Assembly: GCA_017474925.1 (NCBI GenBank)
Contig: JAFVGN010000043.1
Span: 1 to 39,306, forward strand
Length of the DNA stretch: 39,306 nucleotides
Source: Prevotella sp.
GTDB lineage: Bacteria; Bacteroidota; Bacteroidia; Bacteroidales; Bacteroidaceae
Direction of reading: 5' to 3'
The notes below the pieces were generated by a model, which was not told where the DNA came from, did not search any database, and worked only from the letters and a program-made list of their open reading frames with translations. The translations under genes were made by a program, and so were the position numbers. Below are positions 35,278 to 39,306 of the stretch, piece by piece; within the stretch, counting starts at the first letter, position 1, and every line of letters begins with the position of its first letter.

Positions 35278-37077
35278 ATGAAGATGAAACATTTAATTCT
35301 TTTCCTCCTGCTCGCGGCAGGACTACTACCTGCCAAGGCAGACAACATCACCGTTGACGGCACCAGCCGCTCGTACATTGCCTACGCACCCCAGGACCTG
35401 GGCGAGAACCGCCCACTGTTTATCTTCTGTCACGGTTCAGGCCAAGACGCCAACTATATGCTGAACGTCCAATTCAGGGACACGCAGAACCCGGAACGTA
35501 AGATCAGTATAGAAAATGTGTGCGACACCGCCAAGTTCGTCATCGTATTCCCTAACGGCATCGGCAACCAGTGGGACATCAGCGGCAACCGCGACATCAA
35601 CTTCGTCAAGGCCCTGATTGACAAGATGGTGGAGCAGTATAAGATAGACCGCAACCGCGTCTATCTTGGCGGCTTCTCCATGGGCGGCATGTTCACCTAT
35701 CACGCCATGAACAAGATTCCCGACCTCATCGCAGCCTTCGTCCCCGTTAGCGGCTATCCCATGTATGGCACTACGGCGAATGCCAACGTGCGTCCCCTGC
35801 CTATCCTGCACATCCATGGCACGTCTGACGATGTGTGCGCCTTCAGCGGAGCACAGCCGGCACTCAACGTGTGGATCAAACACAACGGCTGCCCGACAAC
35901 TGCCCAAGTAACCAACAACTACAACAGATTCAATGCCAAGATGCACACCTGGGCACCCGGCAACGAGGGTGTCGAGGTCAAGCTGCTGGAGCTTGCCGGC
36001 AAGGGACACTGGGTATGCAAGGAGCCACAGGTATATACCGGCAAGGAGATGTGGAACTTCTGTAAGAAATACTCGCTGAACAGGACAATGCCCTCCGTCC
36101 GCATCACGTCGCCGACGGCAGGTCTCAACTACATCAGCTTCGCCCCGTCCGATGCGGTCACGTTCCCTGACATTACGATCACTGCCACGGCCGACGACAC
36201 AAACGGCAACGTGGAGAAAGTCGATTTCTACGACGGTACCACACTGATTGCCACCTGCACCTCCAAGCCCTACCAGGCCGTGCTGACAGGAGCCACGAAG
36301 GGCACGCACACATTGAAGGCCGTAGCCACCGACAACGACGGTGAGACAAGCACGGCATCCGTTGAGGTGACACTACAGGCTCCGACGTCGCTCAACATCT
36401 CGTCCGACTTCAAGGAGGGTGGCGCCCTGCCTGCAGGGTGGACCACCTACGACGGCAAGGAACGGCGCTCGGGCTACAGCAACGGCTACAATTTAGGCTG
36501 CCGCGTGCTGCAGTTCACCGGTTCGCCGCGTGGCCTCAACTACGGTCTCTATTTCCGTAACATCGATGGCAAACCTCGCCAGGGCTGGGCAAAGTATGGA
36601 CTTAGTGACGGCGGCACGACGCTCAGTCTGGCTCCGGGCCACTATACGCTGAAATACAAAATCTGTAACTGGAACAAGCCCGAGTTCACGCCCGTGGAGC
36701 TGGACATCGAGAAGCGTACCAGCAGCGAGAGCATTGCCACGCAGACCTACACGCCGACCATCAACATCGGCAACGTGGTCTCCAACAGCTTCGGCCAGCT
36801 GGAGCAACAGACCTTCGAGTTCGATGTCACCGAACAGGGTGACTATGCCATAACCCTCTACACCGCCGACGTTTCGTATGGCGACTGCATCCTCGGACAG
36901 CTCATCCTGTCCGCCGATAGCTACAAGACAACGGGAATCGGCACTATACGCCATTCTTCGCAGGGCGAATCGGCACAGCCCGGCACACAACGCATGTACA
37001 ACCTACAGGGACAAAGGGTTTCAACCACCCAACACGGAGTATATATCAAGAACGGGAAAAAGGTATTTGTAAGATGA
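35278..37077 (+). CDS. Secreted CE1-like (feruloyl/polyhydroxybutyrate-type) esterase with Ig-like domain and C-terminal sorting-like tail
   Basis: A 599-residue protein. A signal peptide (LILFLLLAAGLLPAKA) is followed by an alpha/beta-hydrolase (about 23-265) with oxyanion motif FCHGSGQD, nucleophile Ser134 (GGFSMGG), Asp184 (HGTSDDVCAF) and His244 (GKGHWVC). This fits the PHB-depolymerase/CE1 group that includes feruloyl esterases. An Ig-like domain (about 272-373; VDFYDGTTLIA, HTLKAVATDNDGETS) and a beta-sandwich follow. The end, MYNLQGQRVSTTQHGVYI then KNGKKVFVR, resembles Prevotella C-terminal sorting tails. The stop overlaps the GH43 start (ATGA). Confidence 0.85.
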   Translation: MKMKHLILFLLLAAGLLPAKADNITVDGTSRSYIAYAPQDLGENRPLFIFCHGSGQDANYMLNVQFRDTQNPERKISIENVCDTAKFVIVFPNGIGNQWDISGNRDINFVKALIDKMVEQYKIDRNRVYLGGFSMGGMFTYHAMNKIPDLIAAFVPVSGYPMYGTTANANVRPLPILHIHGTSDDVCAFSGAQPALNVWIKHNGCPTTAQVTNNYNRFNAKMHTWAPGNEGVEVKLLELAGKGHWVCKEPQVYTGKEMWNFCKKYSLNRTMPSVRITSPTAGLNYISFAPSDAVTFPDITITATADDTNGNVEKVDFYDGTTLIATCTSKPYQAVLTGATKGTHTLKAVATDNDGETSTASVEVTLQAPTSLNISSDFKEGGALPAGWTTYDGKERRSGYSNGYNLGCRVLQFTGSPRGLNYGLYFRNIDGKPRQGWAKYGLSDGGTTLSLAPGHYTLKYKICNWNKPEFTPVELDIEKRTSSESIATQTYTPTINIGNVVSNSFGQLEQQTFEFDVTEQGDYAITLYTADVSYGDCILGQLILSADSYKTTGIGTIRHSSQGESAQPGTQRMYNLQGQRVSTTQHGVYIKNGKKVFVR

Positions 37078-38840
37078 ACCGATTATTGACATGTGCCCTC
37101 GTGGCACTCATGGCGCTGACGGGCAGCGCACAGTCCCAGAACAAGACAAGCGGCAAAGCCGGTTTCCAGAACCCGATGTTGTTTGCCGATGTACCCGACC
37201 ACGACATCATCCGCGTAGGCGACACCTACTACATGGTGTCCACCACGATGCACTTTGCACCGGGCTGCGGCATCATGAAGTCGAAGGACCTCACCAATTG
37301 GGAGATTGTCAACTACGCCTACGACGCGTTGGACGAGGGCGACAACTTCCGACTGCTCAGCGGCAAGAACGAGTACTCACAGGGCCAGTGGGCCACCAAC
37401 CTGCGCTACGACCCCTACGAGAAACTCTACTACATGATCATGACCTGCAACACGACCAAAACGACCTATTTCTACGTAACCGACGACATCGAGAACGGCT
37501 GCTGGCACGTCTCAAAGACGGACATGTGCTACGACCCGGGCCTGCTGTTCGACGATACGGGTACTGAGGTGAAGAAATACGTGCTACACCCCGCTACCAC
37601 CTTCGACGACCACGCCATGTACCTGCGCGAGATGAAGGTGGACAAGGACTGGAACGTAACGGTATCAGAGCGCCGCAAGGTCATCGACTACGCTAACCTG
37701 GAGAACCCCGCCCGCGGCCTCCGCGCCGAGGGCTATCACGGCTATAAGATTGGCGACTACTATTACATCTTCATGATTCAGGGCATGGACGGCCAGCGGC
37801 AGGAGATTGTCTGGCGCTCGCGCGACCTGTTTGATGGCCAGTGGGAAGGCCGTCTGGTCTTCGGCGGCGAGATGGTCGACGACAGCGGCAAGGTCGTCAT
37901 GCGTACCAACGGCATCGGACAGGGCGGCATCGTACAGGCTCGCGACGGCCTTTGGTGGTGCTTCCTGTTCAAGGACTACGGCTCGCTGGGTCGCATGCCC
38001 GTATGGCTGCCCATGACGTGGAGCGAGGACGGCTGGCCCATCGTAGGCACCGGCAAGACCTCCGACGAGCTGCTGCCCGGCAAGAACATGACCACCCCGT
38101 TCGTCGTCGACCTGCCCGCACAGAAAGGCATCGGCATCGTGCAGAGCGACGAGTTCGACACGTGGCAACCCCCAAAGAGTAAGAGCCGCTTTGGCTGGCG
38201 ATGGGCGAACACCATCCTGGGCAACCAGCATCAGGGCTGGCTGAAGCCCGTATGGCAGTGGAACCACGTGCCCGACACGAGCGGCTGGAGCCTCACCGAG
38301 CGCAAGGGTTGGCTGCGACTGAAGACCACCGCTGTGGTGAAGCACATCCGCGAGGCCCGCAACACGCTCACCCAGCGCGTCTATGGCCCTACCTGCCAGA
38401 GCGAAGTGCTCATGGACTGCTCCGGTCTGAAGGATGGCGACTATGCCGGTCTCTCCTGCTTCCAGAACCGCTACGGCTTCGTGGGCGTGAAGAAGGAAGA
38501 CGGCCAGCTCTTCGTCGTGATGCAGAAGGCAATGGATAAAGGCGATGCCGTGGGCAAAGAAATTGAAAGGAAGCCTCTTGATTCTTCACTCTTCACTCCT
38601 CAATCATCACTCAAAAAGATTTGGCTCCGCATGTCCTGTGATTTCCGCGACCTCACCGACAAGGCCACGTTCAGCTACAGCCTTGACGGCAAGCAGTGGA
38701 AAACCATCGGCGACACCCTCCAGATGTACTACGACTGGCCCGACTTCTGCGGCTACCGCTTCGCCCTCTTCCACTATGCCACGAAGCAGTCTGGCGGCAC
38801 TGCCGACTTCGACTACTTCCACGTCGGTACGGGTCAATAA
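37074..38840 (+). CDS. GH43 family glycoside hydrolase (beta-xylosidase/arabinofuranosidase type), secreted
   Basis: A 588-residue enzyme with a signal peptide (LLTCALVALMALTGSAQS). The five-bladed propeller carries the catalytic base Asp44 (VPDHDIIRVGD), the modulator Asp154 (MCYDPGL) and the acid Glu219 (GLRAEGYHG). A C-terminal beta-sandwich (about 370-588) contains YGFVGVKKEDG and TFSYSLDGKQWK. It would release xylose or arabinose from xylan oligomers. Residues about 503-515 (DSSLFTPQSSLKK) are encoded by a heptamer repeat and interrupt the sandwich domain. It overlaps the esterase stop by 4 bases, so translation is coupled, and a terminator follows. Confidence 0.9.
   Translation: MNRLLTCALVALMALTGSAQSQNKTSGKAGFQNPMLFADVPDHDIIRVGDTYYMVSTTMHFAPGCGIMKSKDLTNWEIVNYAYDALDEGDNFRLLSGKNEYSQGQWATNLRYDPYEKLYYMIMTCNTTKTTYFYVTDDIENGCWHVSKTDMCYDPGLLFDDTGTEVKKYVLHPATTFDDHAMYLREMKVDKDWNVTVSERRKVIDYANLENPARGLRAEGYHGYKIGDYYYIFMIQGMDGQRQEIVWRSRDLFDGQWEGRLVFGGEMVDDSGKVVMRTNGIGQGGIVQARDGLWWCFLFKDYGSLGRMPVWLPMTWSEDGWPIVGTGKTSDELLPGKNMTTPFVVDLPAQKGIGIVQSDEFDTWQPPKSKSRFGWRWANTILGNQHQGWLKPVWQWNHVPDTSGWSLTERKGWLRLKTTAVVKHIREARNTLTQRVYGPTCQSEVLMDCSGLKDGDYAGLSCFQNRYGFVGVKKEDGQLFVVMQKAMDKGDAVGKEIERKPLDSSLFTPQSSLKKIWLRMSCDFRDLTDKATFSYSLDGKQWKTIGDTLQMYYDWPDFCGYRFALFHYATKQSGGTADFDYFHVGTGQ
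38586..38613. repeat. Heptamer tandem repeat inside the GH43 gene
   Basis: Four units of seven bases, TCACTCT, TCACTCC, TCAATCA and TCACTCA, preceded by a partly matching TGATTCT. They keep the reading frame and encode Ser/Leu/Thr-rich residues in the C-terminal domain. Confidence 0.7.
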
Positions 38841-38882
38841 GATCCACCAAGCATCTGTACCCGAAATCATCATAAATCGTCA

Positions 38883-38916
38883 GGGGGGACACTACGGTGC
38901 CCCCCCCCTCTCTTTT
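38883..38916 (+). terminator. Terminator after GH43
   Basis: Six G and CAC pair with GTG and a run of C around TACG, followed by TCTCTTTTC. The C-run is nine bases long, so its length should be treated with care. Confidence 0.75.
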
Positions 38917-38933
38917 CGCGCAAACGCCCAGCA

Positions 38934-38956
38934 TGTTACATGTTACAATTGTTACA
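38934..38956. repeat. TGTTACA repeats downstream of GH43
   Basis: TGTTACA occurs twice in tandem (38934-38940, 38941-38947) and again at 38950-38956. It is part of an otherwise empty 170-base intergenic stretch (38917-39086), which also holds a TTTTGGA/TCCAAAA inverted repeat around 39035-39060. Confidence 0.5.
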
Positions 38957-39086
38957 CTTTTGTATTTTCGTAATATTCAGCGATTTACGCGAACGCTTCC
39001 GAAACAATCCGTTCTTCTGTCAGCATTTGGTAGGCTTTTTGGATGACTTTTGAGTCCAAAATATGACTTTTTTCGAGGAAGGAGAC

Positions 39087-39306
39087 TTATCCTTCGCCGC
39101 CTCCGCCGCCGCCAGGCAGGCCGCTGTACGGCTTCGACATCCGGACGGAGTAGCCCATGGCCACGTCGTCGCCGCCTATGCTGGCGAAGATCTGGGGCAG
39201 GGAGCCCATCGACAGCACATACTGGTTGGGGGCGAAGCCCTTGGCACCCAGCGGCAGGAAGTTGAACATGTCGTAGAACTGCACTCCTTCGGACTGCATG
39301 CGAGAG
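39087..39306 (-). CDS. C-terminal part of an unrecognised protein (partial)
   Basis: The frame enters from the right edge and ends with TAA at 39087-39089, giving 72 residues. The sequence contains FYDMFNFLPLGAKGFAPNQY and VLSMGSLPQIFASIGGDDVAM, and ends in GLPGGGGGGEG. The aromatic strands could suit an outer-membrane or beta-rich protein, but I cannot name a family. The ATG at 39297-39299 is internal to the open frame, so the true start is probably outside the window. The poly-Gly end is unusual. Confidence 0.6.
   Translation of the reverse strand, partial: SRMQSEGVQFYDMFNFLPLGAKGFAPNQYVLSMGSLPQIFASIGGDDVAMGYSVRMSKPYSGLPGGGGGGEG

Noticed and set aside
35078-35281. A 67-codon frame with a GTG start upstream of the CE1-like esterase
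   Set aside because: It runs across both promoter elements, has no recognisable protein features and ends at the esterase start. It is probably leader sequence.

Overview
The window looks like a Bacteroidales chromosome, most likely Prevotella or a close relative. Promoters carry the Bacteroidetes -7 element TAnnTTTG, several with a TTG placed 19-21 bases upstream. Most genes lack Shine-Dalgarno sequences. The EF-Tu, RpoB (1270 aa) and RpoC (about 1440 aa) proteins are of Bacteroidetes type, and the right half encodes xylan-degrading enzymes and lipoproteins typical of gut or rumen Prevotella. This assignment is inferred from content only.

Positions 1-19390 hold the core translation and transcription superoperon, all on the minus strand. 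In transcription order: rpsU - xerC-type recombinase - hpf, then a strong promoter, tRNA-Thr(TGT) - Tyr(GTA) - Gly(TCC) - Thr(GGT) - tuf - tRNA-Trp(CCA) - secE - nusG - rplK - rplA - rplJ - rplL - attenuator-like hairpin - rpoB - rpoC - DUF3467 gene - terminator, then a new promoter and rpsL - rpsG - fusA - rpsJ. The str operon ends with a terminator after rpsJ and does not continue into rplC. Divergently, rplM - rpsI - rpsB - tsf (19901-22895) runs on the plus strand behind a long GC-rich structured leader and ends at a strong terminator.

Positions 22956-39306 are accessory. They hold a class A acid phosphatase gene broken by two single-base deletions. Next comes a four-gene minus-strand surface operon (OmpA-like barrel, two paralogous lipoproteins with collagen-like Gly-Lys-Asp repeats, one secreted protein). 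A CE7-type acetyl xylan esterase lies behind a BASS-type transporter. They are followed by methylmalonyl-CoA decarboxylase (scpB) and a YifB/ComM AAA+ ATPase. A GH8 lipoprotein is paired with a PheC-like periplasmic protein, and a CE1-like esterase overlaps a GH43 enzyme. GH8, GH43, CE7 and the CE1-like esterase together suggest breakdown of acetylated or feruloylated xylo-oligosaccharides. The window ends inside an unrecognised minus-strand gene.

The observations I rate highest are: a perfect Shine-Dalgarno (AGGAGGT) in front of hpf alone, in the same operon as rpsU, in a lineage that normally does not use Shine-Dalgarno sequences; the structured rplM leader; the OmpA plus collagen-like lipoprotein operon; the separation of rpsJ from the S10 operon; and short repeats (palindrome or heptamer) that have entered coding sequences in frame.
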